Shown: positions 1 through 9,392, numbered from the stretch's first letter. The stretch: 64,000 nt of DNA from JAQIBY01 sp963676165 (GCA_963676165.1 OY781043.1:3720001-3784000); one strand, 5' to 3'. A program made the numbers and translations. The notes: generated from the sequence alone by a model not told the origin.

Positions 1-1106
1 GTTCCTGAGGATAGCTGAGTTAAACGATCATATCGTGGAACATTACTTGTTGTGCTGTAATGGAATGCGTATTCCATGGTTTTCTTATCGGTTATTTTAT
101 ATGCTATTTTTTCTAAAAGATTAAGTTGACTATAACCTGAAAAACGAGCTAAATACGGATCATAATTTGGAACGACAGAATCTTGATCATCATACCGTAA
201 TACAACATCATCTTTTGTCATTTGGGAAGTGAACGCTTCAGAGAGCCCACTTTTTCCCATGTGTAAATCTCCAAAGTCCGATGCAGTAATGCTAGTAACT
301 GAGCTCCACTTTTCTCCTGCTATATTGACATCAAAATGACCTGTACGTTCACGGTTTCCAGTGTTGTATCTAACAAGTGCATTTCCAGTGAAAACCAAAG
401 AATCGTTTTCTGAAAATTGGTGATTGAACGTGTGGAAATCCATGATACCACCTATTGCGTCGCTACCATAAATGACAGAACCCGGACCAAAAATTACCTC
501 ACTACCTTCAAGTGAATTTGGATCAATAGAAATCACATTTTGTAAATTGCCATGACGATAGATTGGGTTGTTCATACGTATGCCATCCACAACAATAAGA
601 ACTTTATTGGATGCAAAGCCTCGAATCATTGGAGATCCGCCTCCCATTTGTGATTTTTGAATGAAAACCTGCCCTGTGTTTCCAAGCATGTCTGCAGACG
701 TTTGAGGTTCTGATAGTCGTATTTCCGACATAGGGATTTGCACTATGTGCATAGGAACTTCTTCTTTCTTTTGCTCCCAACGGCTTGCAGATATAACAGT
801 TTCTTTTAAGTGAATGACACTTGGGAATAGTGCTAATTTAAATTCTTTTTTCTTTAATTCCTGATACGAAATGAGAACCGTTTGAAATGCAGTGTGATGA
901 AACACTAAGGTGTCTGTTGTGCTAAAGACTTTAAGATCCGCAATTCCTTGTTTGTTACTTAGTGTGGAATGTGTTTCGCTAAAGTTAATGATACTCACAT
1001 TGGGTATCCCTTTTCCTGTGGATTTGTCAATGATTTTCACTGTTTGTCCTTTCATTGTGTAGAATGAAAAAACCATCATAAAAACCAGTAATAGTCTATT
1101 TTTCAT
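1..1106 (-). CDS. TonB-dependent outer-membrane receptor, 5' part only
   Basis: Reading leftward from the ATG at 1104-1106 the frame stays open for 368 codons to the window edge, so the C-terminal barrel is missing. Residues 1-20 look like a signal peptide; about 22-95 resemble the carboxypeptidase-regulatory-like (CarbopepD_reg) domain common in Bacteroidota receptors; residues 101-108 (KETVISAS) resemble a TonB box; about 115-225 form the plug with the conserved stretch MIRGFASNKVLIVVDG and a following FGPGSVIYGSDAIGG. This layout belongs to BtuB/hemin/siderophore-type TonB receptors, which import a ligand across the outer membrane using TonB-ExbBD energy. The ligand cannot be told from this half. 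The call is firm; the substrate is unknown. Confidence 0.93.
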   Translation of the reverse strand, partial: MKNRLLLVFMMVFSFYTMKGQTVKIIDKSTGKGIPNVSIINFSETHSTLSNKQGIADLKVFSTTDTLVFHHTAFQTVLISYQELKKKEFKLALFPSVIHLKETVISASRWEQKKEEVPMHIVQIPMSEIRLSEPQTSADMLGNTGQVFIQKSQMGGGSPMIRGFASNKVLIVVDGIRMNNPIYRHGNLQNVISIDPNSLEGSEVIFGPGSVIYGSDAIGGIMDFHTFNHQFSENDSLVFTGNALVRYNTGNRERTGHFDVNIAGEKWSSVTSITASDFGDLHMGKSGLSEAFTSQMTKDDVVLRYDDQDSVVPNYDPYLARFSGYSQLNLLEKIAYKITDKKTMEYAFHYSTTSNVPRYDRLTQLSSG

Positions 1107-1296
1107 TGCAATAATTTTCAAAATTCAAACTCTGTTCGTTCTATGTTTTGACCCCTTATTTTTTGTCAAAAACCGACCCGTTAATATGCAAAAATCACGC
1201 CATAAAGTTAGTTTTTTGGGGGGATGGAAGATGGGATTACCTTCGGTGATACCCTGATGGGGGATAATCAAAACAAAGTTTCATTCGTAGTTTACA

Positions 1297-1325
1297 ATAA
1301 AAAAGGCTCCCTAACGGAAGCCTTT
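1297..1325 (-). terminator. Rho-independent terminator after tRNA-His
   Basis: On the minus strand the arms AAGGCTTCC and GGGAGCCTT (one G-T pair) enclose the loop GTTA and are followed by a run of T. It lies just downstream of tRNA-His in that gene's direction of transcription. Confidence 0.8.
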
Positions 1326-1331
1326 GTTTTG

Positions 1332-1406
1332 GGTGGAAGATGGGATTTGAACCCACGACCCCTGGAACCACAATCCAGTGCTCTAACCAACTGAGCTACA
1401 TCCACC
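1332..1406 (-). tRNA. tRNA-His (anticodon GTG)
   Basis: The minus-strand sequence folds as a standard cloverleaf: extra G at position -1 opposite C73 (the histidine identity pair), acceptor stem with one U-U mismatch, D arm GCTC/GAGC, anticodon stem CTGGA/TCCAG around the loop TTGTGGT, and T arm GTGGG/CCCAT around TTCAAAT. The anticodon is GTG. The 3' CCA is not encoded. Confidence 0.97.
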
Positions 1407-1492
1407 ATTTCAAGGACTGCAAAGATAAATAATAAAAACAATATGATGCAAGTTTTTAATTAATAAAATTACAATGATGAATCGAAAATAAA

Positions 1493-1524
1493 TTGTAAAC
1501 AGATGAATTGTAATATTATCTTTG
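1493..1524 (+). promoter_or_regulatory. Bacteroidota-type promoter for the 1541 flippase gene
   Basis: TATCTTTG at 1517-1524 matches the -7 consensus TAnnTTTG, and a TTG at 1493-1495 lies 21 bases upstream as a -33 element. Transcription would start near 1530, leaving a very short leader before the GTG at 1541. Confidence 0.55.
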
Positions 1525-1540
1525 TATAAAAATACTTGAA

Positions 1541-2869
1541 GTGAGGTTTAAACTGAGCATAAATAATATCAGTGGGTTGCAGTTTTTTCAACTGTTTCGC
1601 TTCAGTATCTTATTTCTAATTAGTATTATTTTCTCAAAATCTCAGTTGGGTACTGGTGAAATTGGAATATACGAAACCTTTCTTTTAATTGCTGGCGGAG
1701 TAAGTTTTTTCTGGATTGGGGGTTTAATCCAATCCATTATGCCATTATTTAGATCAAATAACACCTTTGCAAACACTGATGGTCAGAAAACACCTATTCT
1801 CTTTAATAGCTTTTTGTTAATGCTGACCTTTAGCATTTTGGCTGGTCTTTTTGTTTTCATTAGTGACGAGGCAATTGCAGGATTTCTGAGTTTACACACA
1901 AGTAAACTACCTTATCTGAAAATATTAATTGCATACATTGTACTGTCAGGTCCGAATAATCTTATTGAGTATATTCTTTTGCTTAAAAACCATCCCAAAA
2001 CAATTATTGGTTATGGTTTAATAAGCTTCACATTGCAATTATTCTTTGTTACTGTACCTGTTTTGCTGGGTTACGATTTGGGTTACGGTCTTTATGGTTT
2101 AGTTGCTGTCAACATGATAAAATTTGCATACTTGCTGTTTTTATTGTTGAAATATAGTCGTATTCGTTTATCCGTGATGTTTATTAAAGAGCATTTAGGA
2201 TTAGCAACTCCGCTCATATTTAGTATCTTACTTTCTGGGTCAGCAAGTTATGTCGATGGCTTTCTCGTTTCAAACAAGTTTAACGAAGCAACGTTTGCTA
2301 TTTTTAAATACGGTGCAAGGGAATTACCATTTGTTGTGCTACTTGCCAATGCATTTAGCAATGCAATGATACCAGAATTCTCAGAAAAATCAGATTTGTC
2401 AGAGAGCTTAAAATTACTTAAGCGACGTTCTGAAAAACTCATGCATTATCTTTTCCCTGCAAGTATTGCTCTTCTATTGGTGTCAAAGTGGTTATATCCA
2501 TTGGTATTTAACCCTGATTTTGCTGAAAGTGCAAATGTATTTAACATTTATTTACTGATTATTGTATCGCGCTTAATCTTTCCACAAACCATACTTGTTG
2601 GATTGAAGAAAACACGTGTTATTATGTTTTCATCCTTGTTTGAACTTATAATAAACATTAGCTTATCTCTTGTCTTTATTGACTTGTTTGGAATTGAAGG
2701 GGTAGCATTAGCTACATTAATCGCCTATCTGATTCAAAAGATTATTATGATGTTCTATTTGTCAGTCAAAGAGGATGTCAAGTTAAATTCTTATATTCCA
2801 GTTGCCGCATGGCTTGTTTGGTCCATTGTGATTAGCGTTGTGTTTGTCCTTGTACGTTTTCTTTTTTAA
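1541..2869 (+). CDS. Polysaccharide flippase (Wzx/MATE-like membrane protein)
   Basis: A 442-residue hydrophobic protein with about 12 predicted membrane segments spread along its whole length. Its N-terminus (GLQFFQLFRFSILFLISI) and its length suit polysaccharide biosynthesis proteins of the Wzx/PST group, which flip polyprenyl-linked oligosaccharides across the inner membrane. The start used is GTG at 1541; no ATG occurs in frame before residue 67, and the promoter fits this start. Its last 4 bases overlap the end of the convergent methyltransferase gene. It stands alone, away from the main glycan locus, so the lipid-linked substrate is unknown. Family call good, substrate inferred only. 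Confidence 0.8.
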   Translation: MRFKLSINNISGLQFFQLFRFSILFLISIIFSKSQLGTGEIGIYETFLLIAGGVSFFWIGGLIQSIMPLFRSNNTFANTDGQKTPILFNSFLLMLTFSILAGLFVFISDEAIAGFLSLHTSKLPYLKILIAYIVLSGPNNLIEYILLLKNHPKTIIGYGLISFTLQLFFVTVPVLLGYDLGYGLYGLVAVNMIKFAYLLFLLLKYSRIRLSVMFIKEHLGLATPLIFSILLSGSASYVDGFLVSNKFNEATFAIFKYGARELPFVVLLANAFSNAMIPEFSEKSDLSESLKLLKRRSEKLMHYLFPASIALLLVSKWLYPLVFNPDFAESANVFNIYLLIIVSRLIFPQTILVGLKKTRVIMFSSLFELIINISLSLVFIDLFGIEGVALATLIAYLIQKIIMMFYLSVKEDVKLNSYIPVAAWLVWSIVISVVFVLVRFLF

Positions 2870-3561
2870 AGTGTCAGTTTTGCAAGATAATCGTAATGTT
2901 CACCGTGTTGGATAATTTCACACTTTAAGCTACATTGTTGCGCAATATCCTCTAAATTGTCCGGATCAATATATAACCACTTGTCTTCATATACATCAGA
3001 ATTATACTCTACCCTAAATGGCATTTCTCCATAATATGTTTCATTAAGAGGAAGTTCTATGCTACCGTCTTCTTGAATGAAAAGGTAAATGAGATCAGAT
3101 GAATCCAATAGAATTTGTCCTGTTTTTGACATTAAAGATTTAAGGTGATTCAGCAGCTTTTTTAATCCCTCAAAATCGCGACAAATACCAATCCCATTCA
3201 TCATGAAAAGAATGCTGTCATATAAGGTACCTGAATATTCAAAAATATCTGCCTGTATCACTTTTTCAACACCTCTTTGTTTTATTATTTTGCACAATCC
3301 CGGAGAGATCTCCAAGGCTGTAACCTGTTGATTGAGGGATTGTAGTTTCAATGCATGTGAACCAGTTCCTGCTCCAACGTCTAAGATTTTACCCTTAGCT
3401 TCTTGTATGGCAACTTGTTCAACAATAGGCATTTGTTCGTAAGACCGAAACAAATAATGCACAGGAATATCTTCCATTTCTGCAATTTTGCTATCAAATT
3501 TTATTTTGACATCTTTTTTTCCGTTAAGGTAATCAAGACAAGCTTTTCCGTATATATCCAT
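2866..3561 (-). CDS. Class I SAM-dependent methyltransferase
   Basis: 231 residues. Motif I is plain at residues 59-71 (ILDVGAGTGSHAL), followed by an acidic residue at the end of strand 2 (ALEIS, about 82-86), the signature of Rossmann-fold SAM methyltransferases. The acceptor is not evident. The gene is last in a minus-strand group: it begins 10 bases after the stop of the upstream Wzi/RemB-like gene and converges on the 1541 flippase gene with a 4-base overlap. A small-molecule or surface-glycan acceptor is possible from the context but unproven. Confidence 0.85.
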   Translation of the reverse strand: MDIYGKACLDYLNGKKDVKIKFDSKIAEMEDIPVHYLFRSYEQMPIVEQVAIQEAKGKILDVGAGTGSHALKLQSLNQQVTALEISPGLCKIIKQRGVEKVIQADIFEYSGTLYDSILFMMNGIGICRDFEGLKKLLNHLKSLMSKTGQILLDSSDLIYLFIQEDGSIELPLNETYYGEMPFRVEYNSDVYEDKWLYIDPDNLEDIAQQCSLKCEIIQHGEHYDYLAKLTL

Positions 3562-3571
3562 GTTTTTAAGA

Positions 3572-5170
3572 TTAAAAGAACTTATTTAATCGACTTATTT
3601 GAGTTCGTCCCCCCAAATATATTCCACAATCTCTGATTGAGACACTGTTTTCTGGTATGGATTTTCTGTAAAATCCTTGTGCAAATAACTCAAGTTTGCT
3701 ATTTCCTAAAGGCATCCAGCTAATATCAACAACAAGATGATAAATATCTAATTGGTCGCCTTGTAATAATAAATTTCCATAAGTAGATACAGGTATCCAA
3801 GCCTGTCCAGGACCATCGCTCACTGGATAGAAAATATTTTCGCCCATATTTGTATTAATTGGGCTAACTCCTTGTTTGGCATACATGAAATTCACACCAA
3901 ATTGCATGGATTTGTATCGATATGCTAGACGACTAAAACTTTCAATGAAATTTGAACCCAATGGATGTGCCAATGCCTGATAAGAATGTGTATAAGCTTG
4001 ATTCACATTATTGTGAGCATAAGTGAGTGGTCTTACTGCATTGAATTCAGATTGAATAAACAAGCCATTTAAACCAAAGGCATCAAAATATTTTAATCCG
4101 ATTTGACCACCGTATTTATTTCCAAACCAACCGTAAGTTTCCCCTTTAGCCAGTATTCCAAGTTGATATTTTATGTCATTTATGAATTGTCCGACCTGTA
4201 TGTCATCAAGGACAAATTGACCATATACTTGAATGTTTTTTGCTGCCTTTACGGATAAATTGATGCCCATCAATGCGTTGTCAGAACTGCCCAATGAAAA
4301 CTCTACTGGCCGAAAGAAAATCAGTGGATTTAAGTACTGAGTTTCAAACAAAAGGCGATCGTTTGCATTTGACCAAACAATGCTTTCAAAGCATCCTAAA
4401 TTGATGCGTTTCCCAATGTTCCAACTTAGATAATGCATCATCATTAGTTTCTTTGTATCAGGATCTGTCCAAGCTTGATGCGGATGATTTTCGAGTAACA
4501 TCCACTGAATATGATAATTTACCTTTGCAAACTGAGTAGCAAGTCGTGCATAAGGAAAAGCAGGAGCATTCTCAGATAGGATAAGAGACCGATAGCCATT
4601 GCCAATGTGTTGTTTACCAACACCAGTCTCAAGCTGCAGCAAAAATGGGGTTTGATAATGCAAAATAACTTCTGGCTCCCAAGCTGTATTCCAAGTTCGA
4701 TTAATGCTTTCACCAGACCAGAGTCCAGGAATTATTCTTCGAGTCTGCATAAGTAAACGCATGTAATATGGCTGTAGTCCGGCATAAAAGGCAGATCCTG
4801 TATGTAATGCTACAAAATGATTTTCTTTGCCATAGGAAAGATCTGCAAAAAAACCGACATGATTGTTTGAGACAAATTGATTTTCTTCTTGCATTCCAGC
4901 TGCGAGGTTAAATTCAGGATAAAATCTGAAATAAAAATCATCGCTTTCATAATCATATTGTGAGAATCGCTTTGCCAAGCTGTCGTGTGGAGACAAGCGC
5001 TTGTGAAAAACATCCATATGATGATTTGAGCTGTCATTAAGCATGCGTTTCTCCAATTCGATTTGTCCTGATTGGTTTAAAGAAACCGATACCCAATTCT
5101 GAGCTTCTGACTTCATTGAAAATGCAATCAAGAGAAACAATATCATGATATGTAGAATTGCATTTTTCAT
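3572..5170 (-). CDS. Wzi/RemB-like outer-membrane protein, copy 1
   Basis: 532 residues with a signal peptide ending near SEAQ (residue 24). The rest is rich in alternating aromatic strands, as expected for an outer-membrane beta barrel, and contains GNGYRSLILSENA and the region LGSSDNALMGINLS. Both resemble the capsule assembly Wzi family and the gliding protein RemB of Flavobacterium, where GxGxRSLxLSD is conserved. Wzi anchors capsule at the cell surface; RemB is a mobile surface protein involved in gliding. The start codon shares one base with the stop of the paralogous upstream gene (TAATG), which implies translational coupling. The family call is good; the role (capsule anchoring or motility) is inferred. 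Confidence 0.72.
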   Translation of the reverse strand: MKNAILHIMILFLLIAFSMKSEAQNWVSVSLNQSGQIELEKRMLNDSSNHHMDVFHKRLSPHDSLAKRFSQYDYESDDFYFRFYPEFNLAAGMQEENQFVSNNHVGFFADLSYGKENHFVALHTGSAFYAGLQPYYMRLLMQTRRIIPGLWSGESINRTWNTAWEPEVILHYQTPFLLQLETGVGKQHIGNGYRSLILSENAPAFPYARLATQFAKVNYHIQWMLLENHPHQAWTDPDTKKLMMMHYLSWNIGKRINLGCFESIVWSNANDRLLFETQYLNPLIFFRPVEFSLGSSDNALMGINLSVKAAKNIQVYGQFVLDDIQVGQFINDIKYQLGILAKGETYGWFGNKYGGQIGLKYFDAFGLNGLFIQSEFNAVRPLTYAHNNVNQAYTHSYQALAHPLGSNFIESFSRLAYRYKSMQFGVNFMYAKQGVSPINTNMGENIFYPVSDGPGQAWIPVSTYGNLLLQGDQLDIYHLVVDISWMPLGNSKLELFAQGFYRKSIPENSVSIRDCGIYLGGRTQISRLNKFF

Positions 5171-6705
5171 TAGAAATCCCGAATTTGTCTGTTAAGATTT
5201 GTTCTTAAACCAAAGCGCAACCAAACCTCTTTTTCTGTTGCTTGTCGATATGTAATGCCAGCAAATAAGAGGCTTCTCCATGCAGGATTTAGGTAGAATC
5301 CAGTCTCAAAGTCAGCATAAATAATCTGTTCTGTATTACCTGTTATATAGCTCAATTGGTAATCTAAATTAACAGGTTGAGGAGCTAAACTTTCTGAGTA
5401 TAACTCATCATCTCCATGGATAAAATAATTGACTTGCAATTGCATAGGAATGCGTTTGTACAGATATTGCAATTGAACCAAAAACTCTGCAAAATTACTC
5501 CCTAGCGGATGAGCTGGATTTTGATTGTAATGTGTCCATGATATTTCTGGATTTTCATGAGAATAACAGAATGCATTCACATAATTGTGTTCTATCCGAA
5601 AATTGAAATTGGGAACAAGAACATCCCAAAACACAGCCCCTACTTGATATGCATAAAGAGGCTTGTGAATTTCCATTGCAACATGAGTATCAGAGAAACT
5701 AAATTCATCCAAAAGGAATTGTGCATACAAAAGATGTTTCTTATTGTGGTATCTGACATCTACACCAAGTGTCAGATTATCATCTCCATAAAACCCTGTC
5801 ATTAAGGACCGGCTTAAAATAAAAGGATTGATCATATGAACTGAAAAGGGTGAATGATTCCCTTCTGTGTGAAAGACGAGTCCTTCAATCAGTGAGATGT
5901 TCCATTTGTCATTGGGACTGTATTGCAGAATATGAATGCTTGTAAATTTTCTTGGATAATTGCCTTCCAAACTAACTATTTCACCAGTTTCCATAAAGTT
6001 ATTGAAGTTAGGATTCATCCATTGCATGCTCAAATTAGTGAATTGAAATTTCCCTATCGGGAAATTAGTTTGTAAAAAGAACTGCTGGAAAGCTGCATCC
6101 GAAAGGAAAAGTGAGCGGTGTCCACTTCCAATAAAGAGTTTATCATGACCTAAGCGAAAGTTAAGATGATCATTTGCAATGAGATGAACAGAGCCTAGTG
6201 CTGATGCGTAATCCCAAGCAGTTTCATTATACACTTTCATCCTTGAATAACCCGGTAATACGGCATATTTTTCTGCGTAAGCATCCAAATATTCAGGAAA
6301 CTTTCCCTGATTTTCAAAAAAGGAGCTTGTAAAATAAATTCTGTGCTTTAAATGTCCATTAAGATGAAACCCTCTGGTGTTGATGTATCCATCCATGCCT
6401 TTTCCTTTCATTATTTGGAAATTCATTGCTGGGTCAAGAAAAACAGCATAATCATCATTGGATGCTTTGATAAGATGATCTTGAAAAAGCAAACGACCAA
6501 GTTTTGTTTGAAACCATTTTCCAGAGAGACTGTCAATTTTTAGTTCTGGAATTTTAGGTGGCGAAATGATTCCAGATTTCAAACTGTCTGAAATCAATTG
6601 CTTTTGAAGTTCTAATCCACTTAAATCTTGTTTCACCCATGTAGATTGCGCATATCCCACAAGGGAAAAGCATAACATACCGATGAGTAACTTCCATTTA
6701 AACAT
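5170..6705 (-). CDS. Wzi/RemB-like outer-membrane protein, copy 2
   Basis: Paralogue of the next gene in the operon, with the same layout: a signal peptide (MFKWKLLIGMLCFSLVGYAQ), then a long beta-rich region containing GSGHRSLFLSDAA and a segment LTLGVDVRYHNKKHLLYAQF like the matching part of copy 1. I start it at the ATG at 6705 (511 residues), because this places the signal peptide at the very N-terminus; the frame is open five codons further to a TTG at 6720. It is the first gene of a group of three. It probably sits in the outer membrane and interacts with exported polysaccharide or gliding machinery. Function is inferred from family resemblance. Confidence 0.7.
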   Translation of the reverse strand: MFKWKLLIGMLCFSLVGYAQSTWVKQDLSGLELQKQLISDSLKSGIISPPKIPELKIDSLSGKWFQTKLGRLLFQDHLIKASNDDYAVFLDPAMNFQIMKGKGMDGYINTRGFHLNGHLKHRIYFTSSFFENQGKFPEYLDAYAEKYAVLPGYSRMKVYNETAWDYASALGSVHLIANDHLNFRLGHDKLFIGSGHRSLFLSDAAFQQFFLQTNFPIGKFQFTNLSMQWMNPNFNNFMETGEIVSLEGNYPRKFTSIHILQYSPNDKWNISLIEGLVFHTEGNHSPFSVHMINPFILSRSLMTGFYGDDNLTLGVDVRYHNKKHLLYAQFLLDEFSFSDTHVAMEIHKPLYAYQVGAVFWDVLVPNFNFRIEHNYVNAFCYSHENPEISWTHYNQNPAHPLGSNFAEFLVQLQYLYKRIPMQLQVNYFIHGDDELYSESLAPQPVNLDYQLSYITGNTEQIIYADFETGFYLNPAWRSLLFAGITYRQATEKEVWLRFGLRTNLNRQIRDF

Positions 6706-6805
6706 GCTGAAAAGATACAAAAAAAAGCGGAAATCAAGGAGATGCTTAAATTATTAATGTAAAATGCAATTCGGAAGATTATGTGAGCAAGAAAACATAA
6801 AGTTA

Positions 6806-6819
6806 TTCAATCAAATGAA
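6806..6819. repeat. 14-bp direct repeat, left copy, flanking the DUF4143 ATPase gene
   Basis: TTCAATCAAATGAA, identical to the copy at 8006-8019, exactly 1200 bases apart. This copy overlaps the stop codon region of the ATPase gene. The outer bases TTCA/TGAA are palindromic. Confidence 0.75.
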
Positions 6820-7938
6820 GAAATTAAATATATTGTATCTATTAACAAATGTAAATTCAGAATCTGGATATAGTTTTTTGAAACCCGATGGACATTTAGC
6901 TGTTTTTTTTCCGAACTTTATTTCAATTGCTTTAATTTCACCATCAACTTCTTCAATTAAATCAATCTCCTGGTTAGCATAAGATCTCCAAAAATACAGA
7001 TTTGCATTTATTCTTTTATTATTAAAATATTTAATTCTTTCGCTTATGATAAAATTCTCCCACAAAATGCCTTTATCATTTCTTAAAGCTAATGGTTTAA
7101 AATCACCTATTAATGCATTCCTTATACCGTTATCATAAAAATACCATTTTCCTGATTTTGTAACTTCTTTTCTTGGGTTTTTAGAGTATGCGGGTAATCT
7201 GAAAACAATATAATTTTTATTTAAAAGATCAAGATATTTTTCCACGGTGTTTCTGCTAAGGCCTAATTGTCTGCCTAGTTCATCGTAAGAAACTTCACTC
7301 CCGGCCTGAAATGCGATAAGTCTTAATAAATTCTTCATTTTTGCCGAATTTTTTATTCCGTCAATCATTAAAATATCTTTAAGTAAATATGAGTTAACTA
7401 GTTCTGTAAGATAGTTTTGTTTTTTATTAAAATCATCGAAGAAAACAACTTCAGGATAACAACCATAAATCAAATATTCTTCTATATTTTTTAATAATTC
7501 AGTTTTACTATTTATTTGTGTTAGCTCATTAATTGAAAAGGGATATAAATAAAAACTATATGATCTACCGACAAGCGGTTCACCTGTTTCTTTGTAAAGA
7601 TTGTATGCCGACGAACCGGTAATGAGAATTGAAATGTTTTTAAGATTATCAATGATAAGCTTTAATATTAAGCCTATATCCTTAATATACTGAGCTTCAT
7701 CAATAACAATTAATTCTATGTCTAAAAAAATTTGCTTATAATTAGATAAGCTTCTTTCTCCAAGTATTCTTTGCGAATTGAAGTCTTCACCATTGAAAAA
7801 CTCTGTTTTACCATTGAATCTTTCTGTAAGAAATTCTGATAGTACAGTTTTGCCAACACGTCTTGCTCCAAGAATTTTAATCACTTTACCGCTTGACATT
7901 TCATCAAAAACGATATTTTCAATTTCTCTTTTTAGCAT
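6811..7938 (-). CDS. AAA+ ATPase with C-terminal DUF4143 domain
   Basis: 375 residues from the ATG at 7938 (MLKREIENI); a 10-residue in-frame extension is possible but is not typical of the family. Walker A is GARRVGKT at about 24-31, Walker B LIVIDEAQ at about 77-84, and ILITGSSA follows as a sensor-1-like strand. The second half holds a winged-helix-like segment (YDELGRQLGLSRNTVEKYLDLL) and the DUF4143 end with EIDLI and KAIEIKFGKK, which resembles a PD-(D/E)xK core. Such ATPases are widespread and variably present in Bacteroidota and archaea; their role is not established. The gene is bounded by 14-bp direct repeats, and its 5' side carries a palindrome of the same sequence type, so it may be an acquired, self-regulated cassette. 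Confidence 0.88.
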   Translation of the reverse strand: MLKREIENIVFDEMSSGKVIKILGARRVGKTVLSEFLTERFNGKTEFFNGEDFNSQRILGERSLSNYKQIFLDIELIVIDEAQYIKDIGLILKLIIDNLKNISILITGSSAYNLYKETGEPLVGRSYSFYLYPFSINELTQINSKTELLKNIEEYLIYGCYPEVVFFDDFNKKQNYLTELVNSYLLKDILMIDGIKNSAKMKNLLRLIAFQAGSEVSYDELGRQLGLSRNTVEKYLDLLNKNYIVFRLPAYSKNPRKEVTKSGKWYFYDNGIRNALIGDFKPLALRNDKGILWENFIISERIKYFNNKRINANLYFWRSYANQEIDLIEEVDGEIKAIEIKFGKKTAKCPSGFKKLYPDSEFTFVNRYNIFNFFI

Positions 7939-7967
7939 AAATACAAAAATTATACAGTAAAAATACA

Positions 7968-7993
7968 AATTTCTTCAACACAATGAAGAAATT
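7968..7993. repeat. Perfect 10-bp inverted repeat upstream of the ATPase gene
   Basis: AATTTCTTCA, a 6-base spacer, then TGAAGAAATT. It lies about 30 bases upstream of the ATPase start codon and shares the TTCA...TGAA core with the two flanking direct repeats. It could be an operator or a recombination site; the sequence alone does not decide. Confidence 0.6.
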
Positions 7994-8005
7994 AATGCGA
8001 AATTC

Positions 8006-8019
8006 TTCAATCAAATGAA
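8006..8019. repeat. 14-bp direct repeat, right copy, flanking the DUF4143 ATPase gene
   Basis: Identical to 6806-6819. Together the two copies bracket the ATPase gene with its palindrome, as a duplicated target or a pair of regulator sites would. Confidence 0.7.
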
Positions 8020-8192
8020 TATTTTAAACAAATACGAACGATTCATTCAATAATAACCGATCTTTCTCCAAAGTGTATTTAAACTCCATTTATTAAAAAT
8101 CCTGATAAGAATCAGGTATCAAAAATGACAAATATCTTATTTCAGAAAAATGAAAAGTTCTTTATTTGCCGCAAATTTAAACGCGAGCAAGA

Positions 8193-9347
8193 ATGAACTT
8201 AGTACAAAAGACAAAGAACACATCGTTTATCCGCAATCGTCGCTATGAGGCATTTGTATTTCTCATTATTTTTCTTGCATTTTTTGGTGGTTTAGGTCAT
8301 TATATGGGAATTACAAATATGTTAAATACCTTGATGAATACTGCTTGGGATTTGCTTATGAACACGGTTTTCTTCATTATGGGAATTACTGTTTTGTCTG
8401 GGGCTTTAGGAAAGCTTATGATTGAGTTTGGAGTTGTTCGACTTTTGGAAATTGTCCTCAAACCCTTAATGCGTCCTTTGTATCATTTACCAGGTGTTGC
8501 ATCTCTCGCAGCCTTAATGACATTTTTCTCTGACAACCCTGCAATCATAAGTTTAGCGAATGACAGAAATTTTGCACGGTATTTTAAGAATTATGAGCTA
8601 ATTTCTTTAACCAATTTTGGAACTGCTTTTGGAATGGGTTTAATTGTGATAACCTTTATGGCTGGGATAGGATATTTTGGCCCTGCCATGGTTGGTCTTG
8701 CCGGTGCAGTTGTCGGCTCAATTATTTCTACTCGATTAATGCAGATGATGATTAAAGGGAAAGTTCCTAAACGACCTGATCAGAACTTTAAAGGAGACGA
8801 AACACAAATTTCCTTTCGCACAGAAGGTCCTGTGTTTGAACGCGTATTAAATTCTGTACTCGATGGAGGAAAACAAGGTGTAGAGTTAGGATTAGCAATT
8901 ATTCCTGGTGTATTAATTATCTCTACAGTTGTCATGATGATTACTTTTGGACCTGCTGATGCAGATGTTGGATATGTTGGTGCTGCTTATGAAGGAGTAC
9001 CGATTTTACCAGCACTTGCAGGCAAAATTTCGGGAGTTTTTCATTTTCTATTCGGATTCCAAAGTCCTGAATTAATTGCATTCCCAATTACTTCTTTAGG
9101 TGCGGTTGGAGCTGCTTTATCTTTGGTAAAAGCGTTTTTAGCCGAAGGTATTATTGGCGGAAATGAAATTGCAGTTTTCACTGCGATGGGAATGTGCTGG
9201 AGTGGATATTTAAGTACCCATACTGCCATGCTGGATACACTTGGTTACAGAAAGTTGACATCTAAAGCGCTCTTATCCCACACCATTGGAGGTCTAATTG
9301 CCGGTATTTTTGCACATTACCTCTATGTTGTTATTCATTTGTTTTAA
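8193..9347 (+). CDS. Gate-domain (nucleoside-recognition type) membrane protein
   Basis: 384 residues with about eight to ten hydrophobic segments. The stretch VFFIMGITVLSGALGKLM and the later GVLIISTVVMMITFGP look like the Gate (nucleoside recognition) domain shared by the Spore maturation A/B proteins, FeoB and concentrative nucleoside transporters. In the family, two gate repeats form an inner-membrane pore or carrier of unknown substrate. ATG at 8193 is the only sensible start. The intergenic region upstream (8020-8192) has TTTATTTG at 8161-8168, one base off the TAnnTTTG promoter consensus. It is followed by the amidotransferase gene in the same direction. Confidence 0.75.
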   Translation: MNLVQKTKNTSFIRNRRYEAFVFLIIFLAFFGGLGHYMGITNMLNTLMNTAWDLLMNTVFFIMGITVLSGALGKLMIEFGVVRLLEIVLKPLMRPLYHLPGVASLAALMTFFSDNPAIISLANDRNFARYFKNYELISLTNFGTAFGMGLIVITFMAGIGYFGPAMVGLAGAVVGSIISTRLMQMMIKGKVPKRPDQNFKGDETQISFRTEGPVFERVLNSVLDGGKQGVELGLAIIPGVLIISTVVMMITFGPADADVGYVGAAYEGVPILPALAGKISGVFHFLFGFQSPELIAFPITSLGAVGAALSLVKAFLAEGIIGGNEIAVFTAMGMCWSGYLSTHTAMLDTLGYRKLTSKALLSHTIGGLIAGIFAHYLYVVIHLF

Positions 9348-9392
9348 AACAGAATCTGTTAAAAATAAAAATTTAAATACCGTCAAAAAGTT

